Translations under genes and position numbers: made by a program
Assembly (NCBI RefSeq): GCF_016907695.1
Contig: NZ_JAFBCK010000001.1
Coordinates: forward strand, 5,320,001-5,384,000
Origin: Actinokineospora baliensis
GTDB taxonomy: Bacteria; Actinomycetota; Actinomycetes; Mycobacteriales; Pseudonocardiaceae
Direction: 5' to 3'
Length of the DNA stretch: 64,000 bases
The notes under the pieces: model-generated
What the model was told of the DNA's origin: nothing
The model's input: the letters and a program-made list of their open reading frames with translations, nothing else
Databases searched by the model: none
Shown here: piece after piece, positions 41,329-48,997 of the stretch
Numbering within the stretch: the first letter of the stretch is position 1
How the letters are laid out: every line of letters starts with the position of its first letter

Positions 41329-42546
41329 TCAGCCCCCGTTGTGACGGGATTTCCGGGAGACCAGCAGGACAATCAGCGCGGCGGCGACGAGAACGGCGCC
41401 GACCACCGTGACAGAACCGACTCCGGCGGACTCCACCGCGATACCGCCGCCCAGCGCGCCAAGGGCGATCGAGGCGTTGAACACCGCGACGTAGAGCGAC
41501 GACGCGGCGTCGGTGGCCTCCGGCGCCGACCGCAGCACCAAGGTCTGCAGGCACACCGGCAGCGCCGCGTACGACAGGCCCCAGGCGACCAGCAGCACGA
41601 CCGCGGCGGTGGTCGACGCGCCACCGGTCAGCGAGATCACCAGCAGGGACCCGGCCAGCAGGGCCACCGCGCTCACCAGGGCCCGGCGCAGCCCCTTGGC
41701 CACAGCGCCACCGGCGAGGAAGTTGCCCGCGATGCCCGCCGCGCCGAACACCAGCAGCAGCACGCTGACCATGCCGGGCGAGATGCCCACCACGTCCTCG
41801 AGGTAGGGCGTGACGTAGGTGTAGGCGAGGTAGTGGCCGATCATGGTGAGCGCCGCGACCGCGATGGCCACCAGGAACGGGCCGTTGCGCAGCAGCTGCG
41901 GGATCGCCGCGAGACCGCCGCTGTTGCGGGCCCGCATGGACGGCAACAGGACCAGCACCGCCACCAGCACCAGCAGACCGGCCCCGGCCGCCGCCAGGAA
42001 CGCGACCCGCCAGTTCGTCGCCTGACCGATGGCCGTGCCCAGCGGCACCCCGACCACCGAGGCGACCGAGATCCCGCCCAGCACAACGGACAGGGCGCGC
42101 ACCGCGTTCTTCGGTTCGACCAGGCGAGTGCCGACGGCCGGTGTGGTGGACCAGAACACGCCGTGGGCGAAGGCGATCACGACCCGGCCCAGCATCAGCA
42201 CCAGGTAGTTCGGCGCGACCGCGGAAATGACGTTGCCCACGACCAGCAACCCCAGCAGCGACACCAACAGCGTGCGCCGGTCCATCCGCCGCACCCAGGA
42301 GGTCAGCGGCGCCGCGGTCAGCGCCGCGATACCGCCGTAGACGGACACGACGAGCCCGGCGATGCCGACGGGCACACCCACGCCCGCGCCGATGGACGGG
42401 AGCAGGCCCACCGGGAGCAGCTCGGTGGTGACGAACAGGAACGTGCCGAGGCCCAAGACCCAGACCGCGGGCCAGGAGCGGGTGTCGGTGTCCTCGACCG
42501 GGTCGGCGGCCTCGGGCGGGCGGGTCGTGTCTGGCTGGGCGGTCAT
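41329..42546 (-). CDS. MFS transporter (drug/sugar efflux type)
   Basis: 405 residues, twelve helices. 'VWVLGLGTFLFVTTELLPVGLLPSIGAGVGVPVGIAGLVVSVYGGIAALTAAPLTSWVRRMDRRTLLVSLLGLLV' is the AraJ/Cmx-type opening. Its ATG overlaps the stop of the CMD gene by four bases. With the AKR and CMD it forms a three-gene operon divergent from an HTH regulator, a layout typical of a stress- or toxin-response unit that has become part of, or lies inside, the biosynthetic region. Confidence 0.92.
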   Translation of the reverse strand: MTAQPDTTRPPEAADPVEDTDTRSWPAVWVLGLGTFLFVTTELLPVGLLPSIGAGVGVPVGIAGLVVSVYGGIAALTAAPLTSWVRRMDRRTLLVSLLGLLVVGNVISAVAPNYLVLMLGRVVIAFAHGVFWSTTPAVGTRLVEPKNAVRALSVVLGGISVASVVGVPLGTAIGQATNWRVAFLAAAGAGLLVLVAVLVLLPSMRARNSGGLAAIPQLLRNGPFLVAIAVAALTMIGHYLAYTYVTPYLEDVVGISPGMVSVLLLVFGAAGIAGNFLAGGAVAKGLRRALVSAVALLAGSLLVISLTGGASTTAAVVLLVAWGLSYAALPVCLQTLVLRSAPEATDAASSLYVAVFNASIALGALGGGIAVESAGVGSVTVVGAVLVAAALIVLLVSRKSRHNGG

Positions 42547-42929
42547 GGTGTTCCCTCCTGGGAGTCGGCCGCCGCGAACAGCTTCTTCGCCTGGTACAGC
42601 GCGTTGAGCGAGCGGGGGATCCCGACGTACGGGGTGAGGTGGACGAACAGCGCGACGATCTCCGCGCGGGTGGCGCCCGCCCGCAGGGTCGCTGGGATGT
42701 GCGTGTCCAACTGCGGCTCGCAGCCGCCCTGCCCGGCCAGCAGCGCCAGGGTGACGAGCTGGCGGGTGCGCAGGTCGAGGCCGGGCCTGCTGACGATGTC
42801 GCCGAAGGCGTACTCGACGATCGTGGTGCCGAAGCGGTCGTCGAGCGGGGCGACCGACGCGATCACCGCGTCCGGGTCGATGCCCAGGCCCAGCATGACC
42901 TCCCGACCGACCTGCTCTCGCTCGCTCAT
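42543..42929 (-). CDS. carboxymuconolactone decarboxylase-like protein
   Basis: 128 residues with the CMD fold: 'LDLRTRQLVTLALLAGQGGCEPQLDTHIPATLRAGATRAEIVALFVHLTPYVGIPRSLNAL'. It lacks the CxxC redox pair of AhpD, so it belongs to the decarboxylase/lactonase-like branch. Overlaps both neighbours (ATGA). Confidence 0.9.
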   Translation of the reverse strand: MSEREQVGREVMLGLGIDPDAVIASVAPLDDRFGTTIVEYAFGDIVSRPGLDLRTRQLVTLALLAGQGGCEPQLDTHIPATLRAGATRAEIVALFVHLTPYVGIPRSLNALYQAKKLFAAADSQEGTP

Positions 42930-43951
42930 GCCCGCTCCTCCTCGACGCCTGCCGGGCCGGTGGCGGGCAGGGTGGCGGCCGGGTAGCGCTGCCCGTGCAC
43001 CTTGTCCGGGGCGAAGGCGGCGTCGAGCGCGGCCACCTCGGCGTCGGTGAGGGTGATCGCGGCGGCGGCCAGGTTCTCCCGCAGGTGGTCCAGGCGCCGG
43101 GTGCCCGGGATCGGGATGACGTCCTCGCCCTGCGCCAGCACCCAGGCGAGGGCGATCTGCGCGTGGCTCGCGCCGTGGCGCTCGGCGACCTGGTCGACCG
43201 CGCCCAGCAGCGGCAGGTTCGCGGCCAGGTTGGTCTCGGTGAAGCGCGGGTTGGTGAAGCGGAAGTCGTCCTCGGCGAGGCCGTCGCGGTCGCGCAGTGC
43301 GCCGGTGAGGAAGCCGCGGCCCAGCGGGGAGTACGCGACCAGGGCGGTGCCCTGCTCGCGGGCGGCGGCGAGGACGCCGTCGCTGACCACGTCCCTGGTC
43401 CACAGCGACAACTCGCTCTGCACCGCCGCGATGGGGTGCACGGCGTGCGCGCGGCGCAGCGTGGCGGCGTCGACCTCGGACAGGCCGATGTGGCGCACCT
43501 TGCCCGACTGGACGAGCTCGGAGAGCGCGCCGACGGTGTCCTCCACCGGCGTGGTGCCGTCGAGGCGGTGCGCGTAGTACAGGTCGATGGTGTCGACGCC
43601 GAGCCTGCGCAGGCTGGCGTCGCAGGCGGTGCGCAGGTAGCCGGGGCTGGAATCGTTCCACCGGCGCCCGCCGTCGCGGCGGATGCCGAACTTGGTGGCC
43701 ACGAACGCGTGCCGGGTGCGCACCACGGCGCCGACGAGCCGCTCGTTGTGCCCGTCGCCGTACATGTCGGCGGTATCCAGCAGGGTCACGCCCGCGTCGA
43801 TGGCCGCGTGCAGCACCTCGGTCGACCGCGCGTCGTCGTGCGCGCCGTAGAACTCGCTCATGCCCATGCAACCGAGGCCGAACAGGCCGACCGGGACCCC
43901 GCCGAGGAGCCTGGTCCGCCCCGCCTCCAGGGGTTGTGCTGTCTCGCTCAT
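42926..43951 (-). CDS. aldo/keto reductase
   Basis: 341 residues. AKR barrel with 'FGLGCMGMSEFYG', catalytic 'LLDTADMYGDGHNERLVGAVV' (Asp and Tyr), Lys in 'AFVATKFGIRRDG', His in 'IDLYYAHRLDGTTPVEDTVG', and the NADPH-binding end 'VIPIPGTRRLDHLRENLAA'. It reduces aldehydes or ketones. First gene of the operon and divergent from the HTH regulator at 44100. Confidence 0.94.
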   Translation of the reverse strand: MSETAQPLEAGRTRLLGGVPVGLFGLGCMGMSEFYGAHDDARSTEVLHAAIDAGVTLLDTADMYGDGHNERLVGAVVRTRHAFVATKFGIRRDGGRRWNDSSPGYLRTACDASLRRLGVDTIDLYYAHRLDGTTPVEDTVGALSELVQSGKVRHIGLSEVDAATLRRAHAVHPIAAVQSELSLWTRDVVSDGVLAAAREQGTALVAYSPLGRGFLTGALRDRDGLAEDDFRFTNPRFTETNLAANLPLLGAVDQVAERHGASHAQIALAWVLAQGEDVIPIPGTRRLDHLRENLAAAAITLTDAEVAALDAAFAPDKVHGQRYPAATLPATGPAGVEEERA

Positions 43952-44042
43952 GGCACCAACCCTGCTGACCCGCGCGGCGCGGCGGCAGGACGCGGTCCAC
44001 CCTGGGAGTCGGCTACCCGGGGTGCGCCGTCACTAGGAGTGC

Positions 44043-44071
44043 GCTGCCTGGGTGCCGCACACCCAGGCAGC
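44043..44071. promoter_or_regulatory. 12-bp palindromic operator in divergent promoter
   Basis: Perfect inverted repeat GCTGCCTGGGTG at 44043-44054 and CACCCAGGCAGC at 44060-44071 with a five-base spacer, 28 bases before the HTH regulator start. A weaker, related palindrome lies at about 43998-44024. It is probably the site through which the regulator controls itself and the AKR-CMD-MFS operon. Confidence 0.7.
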
Positions 44072-44099
44072 GACCGGACACCCGTGGCAGCATGGGTCC

Positions 44100-44981
44100 A
44101 TGGCGCAGCAAACGGACCTCAGCACCTTCCTGCGGTCGCGCCGGGCGAAGGTCCGGCCCGCCGACATCGGGCTGACCAACGGGCACACCGTCCGCCGCAC
44201 GCAGGGCCTGCGGCGCGAGGAGGTCGCCGCAGCCGCCGGGGTCAGCGTGGACTACTACACGCGGCTGGAGCAGGGGCGCGAGCGCAACCCGAGCATCGCG
44301 GTGCTGGAATCGCTGGCCACGACCCTGCTGCTGGAAGGCGAGGAACGCGACCACCTGTTCCGACTCGCCGCGCACACGGGCAACCGCGCCCAAGCCGCAC
44401 TGCCCGCCCCGCGCGCCGTGCGACCCGCCGTTCTCCAACTGCTCGACACCGTGACCCCGTCCCCCGCGTACGTGCTGAACCGGTGGAACGACATGCTCGC
44501 CGCCAACCCGGCCGGCCTGGCGCTGTTGGCGGGCCTGGACGAGTGGCCTGCCGCACGCCGCAACACGATCCGCTACATCTTCCTGCACCCGACCGCGGCG
44601 ACGCTGTTCGAGGACTGGAGTTCGATCGCCCACAACGCCGTGGCGCACCTGCACGCGATGGAGGGCCTGCTACCGGGCGCCCCCGCGCTGAAGGCCCTCG
44701 TGGACGAGCTCAGCGAGCAGAGCCCAGAGTTCCGCACCCTCTGGCAACAACACGACGTCCGCAGCCTCTCCACCGGCCGCAAACTCCTCAACCACCCCAA
44801 CGTCGGCCGCATGGCGCTGACCTACGAGGTCCTCGACGTCACCAACGACCACCAGCGCCTGGTCGTCTACCAAGCCCCCACGGGCACGGTCGACCACGAC
44901 TCGATGATGCTGCTCAACCTGGTGAACCCCAGCGCGGAAACCACGGCCGAACGCCCCCGACGCCGGTCCGACCAGCGCTGA
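44100..44981 (+). CDS. HTH regulator, MmyB-type ligand domain
   Basis: 293 residues from the ATG at 44100. N-terminal XRE HTH 'GLRREEVAAAAGVSVDYYTRLEQGRERNPSIAVLESLATTLLLEGEERDHLF', then the MmyB-like sensor domain 'VLNRWNDMLAANPAGLALL' and 'DWSSIAHNAVAHLHAMEGLLPGAPALKALVDELSEQSPEFRTLWQQHDV', ending in a beta-rich part. MmyB family regulators respond to fatty-acid-like ligands and often control adjacent short-chain or aldo/keto reductases, as here. Confidence 0.93.
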   Translation: MAQQTDLSTFLRSRRAKVRPADIGLTNGHTVRRTQGLRREEVAAAAGVSVDYYTRLEQGRERNPSIAVLESLATTLLLEGEERDHLFRLAAHTGNRAQAALPAPRAVRPAVLQLLDTVTPSPAYVLNRWNDMLAANPAGLALLAGLDEWPAARRNTIRYIFLHPTAATLFEDWSSIAHNAVAHLHAMEGLLPGAPALKALVDELSEQSPEFRTLWQQHDVRSLSTGRKLLNHPNVGRMALTYEVLDVTNDHQRLVVYQAPTGTVDHDSMMLLNLVNPSAETTAERPRRRSDQR

Positions 44982-44996
44982 CGCTCGGGCACTCCT

Positions 44997-45395
44997 CTAG
45001 TCGACCCAGGGGATCGGCCGGTGCTCCACGTTGTTGGGGCAGACCAGGATGTTCAGCGCACCCTCCCGGCCGAACTCCCAGCCCACAACGGTTTCGTCGG
45101 TCTCGCACGAGCAGCCGTCGCTGGCCGGGAAATCCCGGCGGTAGAACTGCGCGACCCCGACCAACGCCTGCCCGAACGAGCCGTCTGGTAGCGGATCCGC
45201 GCAGTACGGCCATGTTTCGTCGGCAGGCCAACGCATCGGACCACCGATGTGGCTGTCCGCCGAGGTAGGCGACCCCGCCGACGGGTGCAACCGGGTGGCC
45301 GTGCGGGCGTGGGCCCCGATGCCGGGAACAGGTGGTGTGCGCACGGTGGAATCGTAGTGCTCATGGGTGCCTGCACTTGGCGGCCCGCCGTTCAT
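44997..45395 (-). CDS. truncated DUF1963 (YwqG-like) protein
   Basis: 132 residues. 'LHPSAGSPTSADSHIGGPMRWPADETWPYC' and 'LVGVAQFYRRDFP' and 'LNILVCPNNVEH' match the N-terminal third of DUF1963 proteins, which are normally 250-350 residues; the sequence stops at the TAG at 44997. The ATG lies in the loop of the terminator hairpin at 45378-45413 and I see no ribosome site, so the gene may be a remnant. Confidence 0.5.
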   Translation of the reverse strand: MNGGPPSAGTHEHYDSTVRTPPVPGIGAHARTATRLHPSAGSPTSADSHIGGPMRWPADETWPYCADPLPDGSFGQALVGVAQFYRRDFPASDGCSCETDETVVGWEFGREGALNILVCPNNVEHRPIPWVD

Positions 45396-45413
45396 CTTGC
45401 CGGCGGGCCGCCA
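45378..45413. terminator. 13-bp hairpin terminating the NRPS/PKS operon
   Basis: Arms TGGCGGCCCGCCG at 45378-45390 and CGGCGGGCCGCCA at 45401-45413, ten-base loop. It begins four bases past the stop of the luciferase-like monooxygenase gene (45418), so it closes the long minus-strand operon that starts at 61867. Confidence 0.88.
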
Positions 45414-45417
45414 GGAG

Positions 45418-46470
45418 CTACGACCGGCGCACCGCCGCCAGTTCGCGCAGGGTGGCGAGGTGGGGCAGAGCGGCCAGGACGGTGTCCGCCGGTAGGCCGA
45501 AGTCGATCAGGCAGGCCAGTTCGTCCACTCCCATCGCCGCGTAGGTCGCGATCGCGGGGAGCAGTTTGGCGGGTGAGCCGAGCAGTGCCCCGTGGTCGTA
45601 GTAGCGGTCGAACGCGTTGTTGACGATGAAGTCGATGTCGTCGGGGTGCAGGGTGGTGGCGTCTATGCGGGGGCGGCCCGCGATCCTGGCTCCGAGGAAC
45701 AGGTCCAGTGAACTGCGCAGGTAGGTCAGCATGGACGGGCGTACCGCCGCTCGGGCGGCGACCTCGTCCGGGTCGACGAACGCGTGCAGCATCAGGACCA
45801 CGTGGCCGGGCCACCCGTCGCCGTGCTCGGCGGCGGTCTTGCGGTAGCGGGCGACCTTGGCCGCCAGTTCGTCGGGTTCCTGACCCAGCAGGTGGGTCAA
45901 CAACCCGGCACCCGCTCTGCCCGCGTTCTCGAACGACTCGACCGAACCCGCACTGGTCAGCCACACCGGGAGTTCGCATTGCACGGGTGGCGGGTACACC
46001 CGCAGCTCACAGGCGTGCCCGGCCCCGTCGACCGCGTGCCGGGGTTCGCCGCGCCAGAGTGAGCGGACCTCCGCGAGCCGCGCCAGAGTGACCTCGCGCC
46101 GGTTGGCGTAGGTGTCCGGGCGCAGCGCGAAGTCGCTCGCGTGCCACCCGGAGGCGAAGGACACCCCCACCCGTCCGTTGGAGAGGTTGTCCACCACGGA
46201 GAAGTCCTCCGCCAGGCGCACCGGGTCGTGCAGCGGTGCCACGACGCTGCCCGCGCGGACCGCGACCCGGTTGGTGATCGCGGCGACCGCGGCGCTGGTG
46301 ACCGCGGCGTTCGGGTAGAGACCGCCGAAGGGGTGGAAGTGCCGCTCGGGCGTCCACACCGCGCTGAACCCGTGCTCGTCGGCGAAGCGCGCGCCCGAGA
46401 GCAACAGCCGGTAGCGGTCGCCACCGGTCGCGCGGCTGTCGTCGGCGAAGTAGAACAGGCTGAAGTCCAC
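45418..46470 (-). CDS. luciferase-like flavin monooxygenase, MupA/Atu3640 type
   Basis: 350 residues. 'MDFSLFYFADDSRATGGDRYRLLLSGARFADEHGFSAVWTPERHFHPFGGLYPNAAVTSAAVAAITNRVAVRAGSVV' is the signature of the natural-product LLM group. 'VDNLSNGRVGVSFASGWHASDFALRPD' and 'PVWLTSAGSVESFENAGRAGAGLLTHLLGQ' follow. Such domains usually sit inside PKS/NRPS proteins and hydroxylate carrier-bound chains, at the alpha or beta carbon. Here it is a free protein at the end of the operon and presumably acts in trans on a carrier domain. Confidence 0.9.
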   Translation of the reverse strand: MDFSLFYFADDSRATGGDRYRLLLSGARFADEHGFSAVWTPERHFHPFGGLYPNAAVTSAAVAAITNRVAVRAGSVVAPLHDPVRLAEDFSVVDNLSNGRVGVSFASGWHASDFALRPDTYANRREVTLARLAEVRSLWRGEPRHAVDGAGHACELRVYPPPVQCELPVWLTSAGSVESFENAGRAGAGLLTHLLGQEPDELAAKVARYRKTAAEHGDGWPGHVVLMLHAFVDPDEVAARAAVRPSMLTYLRSSLDLFLGARIAGRPRIDATTLHPDDIDFIVNNAFDRYYDHGALLGSPAKLLPAIATYAAMGVDELACLIDFGLPADTVLAALPHLATLRELAAVRRS

Positions 46471-46474
46471 GGCG

Positions 46475-47290
46475 TCACTTCCGCGCCACGCAGGTGACCG
46501 ACAGCGGCAGCGGGTCGCCGGGCACCCGCCAGCTCCGCTCGCCGTCGGCGACCATCAGCGGGAGCCGCTGGCGGGCGTCGACCGGGACCTCGCGCAGCCG
46601 TTCGATTCTCAGCCCGGCGCCGAGCAGAGCGGTCACGAGATCGGCGACCGTCCACTGCCAGCTGTGCAGCGTGTGCGCGGGCACCGCCACCCGGTCGGCG
46701 AGCCGGTCGGCGTAGCTGGTGGTCATCTCCCGGCTCTCCTGCCGGTTCTCGAACAGCGACCTGGTGAGCTTGAGCTGGCCGTCGACCTCGTCGAACAGGG
46801 TGAGGACGGGGTGGATCTCCACGATCGTGACCGTCCCGCCCGGCTTGAGGAACCGCGCGACGACCCGCGCCCACCCGGCGAGGTCCGGCAGCCAGGTGAG
46901 CGTCCCGAAGCCGGTGAAGACCCGGTCGAACGTGTCGTCGAGGACCTCGGGGAGGTCGTACACGTTGGACAGCACGAACCGGGCGTCGACCCCCAACTCC
47001 TCGGCGAGTCCGCGCGCGGTGGCGATCGCGGTGGCGGAGATGTCCGCGCCGGTCACCCGGGCTCCCTTGCGCGCCAGGGAGATGGTGTTGGTCCCGATGT
47101 GGCACTGCAGGTGCAGCAGCGACTGCCCGTCGACGTCGCCGAGTTCCTCCTCCTCCAGCCCGCGCAGGGTGCTGCGCCCCTGCTTGAAGGTGTCCAACCC
47201 GTAGTAGGACGAGTCCAGGTGCGCCTGCGCGCGCAGGTTCCACCCCTGGCCGTTGGTCTCGATCTTCTCGCGGTCGCTGATCGCGGTCAT
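46475..47290 (-). CDS. class I SAM-dependent methyltransferase
   Basis: 271 residues from the ATG at 47290, overlapping the upstream stop (ATGA). 'GQSLLHLQCHIGTNTISLARKGARVTGADISATAIATARGLAEEL' holds motif I with the LQCHxGTxT form typical of small-molecule methyltransferases. 'FDRVFTGFGTLTWLPDLAGWARVVARFLKPGGTVTIVEIHP' holds motifs IV-VI. Part of the operon with four megasynthase genes, so likely an N- or O-methylating tailoring enzyme. Confidence 0.9.
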   Translation of the reverse strand: MTAISDREKIETNGQGWNLRAQAHLDSSYYGLDTFKQGRSTLRGLEEEELGDVDGQSLLHLQCHIGTNTISLARKGARVTGADISATAIATARGLAEELGVDARFVLSNVYDLPEVLDDTFDRVFTGFGTLTWLPDLAGWARVVARFLKPGGTVTIVEIHPVLTLFDEVDGQLKLTRSLFENRQESREMTTSYADRLADRVAVPAHTLHSWQWTVADLVTALLGAGLRIERLREVPVDARQRLPLMVADGERSWRVPGDPLPLSVTCVARK

Positions 47291-47703
47291 GGCCGCACTC
47301 CTCGTGGTGTGCTGATCCGGACAGTCCTGTCGCGGGTGGACGGTGATCCGTCGAGCCCGCTGGTGGTGATCCGGTCGGGCCGGATCCTGATGAGGGCTCC
47401 CGCCCGCGTGCGCAGCGCCTCGGCGGCACCGCGGACCTGGAGCGTGCGCACCCGCCACGGCGGCGCGATGTCGTCGACGACGAAGGCCGCCTGCCCGGCG
47501 GAGTCGACGTGGGCGAAGGCCGGTGCCCCCGCCAACCCGCGCCACACGACGTCGATGGTGTGCAGGTCGGGGTTGCGGCGGTAGGCGACGGGTACGACGT
47601 GCGGCAGGCCCACCCGGTCGGTGGTGGCCAGGCGCCCGACGTCGTGTTCGTCGAGGAACCCCCGTTCCAACAGGGTGAACACCTCCGCGGCGGGGTCAGT
47701 CAT
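47287..47703 (-). CDS. PPOX-class (flavin/F420) oxidoreductase-like protein
   Basis: 138 residues with the split-barrel fold of pyridoxamine-phosphate-oxidase-like proteins: 'ERGFLDEHDVGRLATTDRVGLPHVVPVAYRRNPDLHTIDVVWRG', 'AGQAAFVVDDIAPPWRVRTLQVRGAAEAL' and 'LIRIRPDRITTSG'. Members use F420 or FMN to reduce enones or imines. It overlaps the MFS gene by eight bases. A tailoring reductase is likely, but cofactor choice cannot be told by eye. Confidence 0.85.
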   Translation of the reverse strand: MTDPAAEVFTLLERGFLDEHDVGRLATTDRVGLPHVVPVAYRRNPDLHTIDVVWRGLAGAPAFAHVDSAGQAAFVVDDIAPPWRVRTLQVRGAAEALRTRAGALIRIRPDRITTSGLDGSPSTRDRTVRISTPRGVRP

Positions 47704-48997
47704 CCTCGACCCTCCTGACCTTCCGGTTGAGGTACCCGACGACCGCCCCGACGAGCGGGAACAGCCCGCTCACCAGCAGCAGCAACGCGATGCCGCGGCC
47801 GTCACCCACGCCGAGCAGCCCGCCCGCACTGCCCGCGAGCGCGCCCGACTCGGCCATGGCGGGCTCGAACACGCGCTCCGCGAGGGGCCCGGCGACGGCG
47901 ACCGTGCCGATCAGCGCGGTGTAGGAGATGGTGCGCAACGAGCCGAACACCCGGCCCTGCAGGTGGCCGGGCACCTTCTTGTGCCAGATCGCCATGCTGC
48001 TGATGACCCCGACCGACAGGCACACGTGCTGGACGAAGGTCCACACCGCCAACACCGGTACCGACGGGTTCACCGCGGGCAGCACCATCGCCAGTCCCAT
48101 GACGATCCCGCCGCCGAGGACGCCGTGGATCCGGCGGCGCGGGCCGTCCCAGATGGTCAGCCACAACGCGCCCGAGATCAGCCCGACACCGCCCGCGCCG
48201 ACCACCAGCCCGAGGTCCTGCGGGCTGTCGAGCTCCAGCACCAACGGGGTGGTCAGCGCCTGCGACGCACCGCCCGCGACGTTGAAGCAGGCGACGAACA
48301 GGAGCATGCCGCGCAGCCCCGGCTGGGACAGGATGTAGCGGAGGCCGTCGGCCACCTCGCGCAGGATGTGCCTGCGCGGGCCTCCCCCGCTCGGCCGCTC
48401 GAGCCGCAGCGGCAGCAGCGTCGCGATCGCGATCCCGAAGGTGATCATGTCCAGCACCGCGACCCCGCCGATGCCAATCGCGGTGACCAGGACGCCGCCG
48501 ACCGCGGGCGAGGCCATCCTGGCGACCGAGGTGGCGAACTGCACCATGGCGTTGGCCCGGCCGAGCCGGTGCTCGGGGACCAGTTGCGGCACGGTGGCGA
48601 GGTAGGCGGGCACCAGCAGCGAGCTGAACGCCGCGAACGACAGGGCGATCGCGTACGCCGACCACACCTGCAGCGACCCGGTGCCCTGCAGCGCCAACAG
48701 CACCAGTGTGGTGCCCAGGCCGCCCGCGTTGGCCACCAGCATGATCGTCCGGCGGGAGTACCGATCGGCGAGCACCCCGCCGAAGGGCATCACCACGATC
48801 TGCGGCAGGAACACGAACAGGTTGAACAGGGCGAACTCGGTGACCGACCCGGTGCGCTGGAAGATCCAGACACCGAGCGCGAACTCGGTCAGCACCGAGC
48901 CGAGCAGCGACACGAGCTGCCCCGACCAGATCGTGCGGAAGGCGGCGGTCCCCTCCCCGGTCGGTCGGCGGTCCGACACCCCCGGCCCGGAGGTCAC
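47696..48997 (-). CDS. MFS exporter (EntS-like) of the NRPS/PKS operon
   Basis: 433 residues starting at the GTG at 48997 that overlaps the megasynthase stop (GTGA). Twelve helices; 'FRTIWSGQLVSLLGSVLTEFALGVWIFQRTGSVTEFALFNLFVFLPQIVVMPFGGVLADRYSRRTIMLVANAGG' is typical of MFS_3. It is the second EntS-like exporter in the region, and each belongs to a different NRPS operon. Confidence 0.92.
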   Translation of the reverse strand: MTSGPGVSDRRPTGEGTAAFRTIWSGQLVSLLGSVLTEFALGVWIFQRTGSVTEFALFNLFVFLPQIVVMPFGGVLADRYSRRTIMLVANAGGLGTTLVLLALQGTGSLQVWSAYAIALSFAAFSSLLVPAYLATVPQLVPEHRLGRANAMVQFATSVARMASPAVGGVLVTAIGIGGVAVLDMITFGIAIATLLPLRLERPSGGGPRRHILREVADGLRYILSQPGLRGMLLFVACFNVAGGASQALTTPLVLELDSPQDLGLVVGAGGVGLISGALWLTIWDGPRRRIHGVLGGGIVMGLAMVLPAVNPSVPVLAVWTFVQHVCLSVGVISSMAIWHKKVPGHLQGRVFGSLRTISYTALIGTVAVAGPLAERVFEPAMAESGALAGSAGGLLGVGDGRGIALLLLVSGLFPLVGAVVGYLNRKVRRVEDD

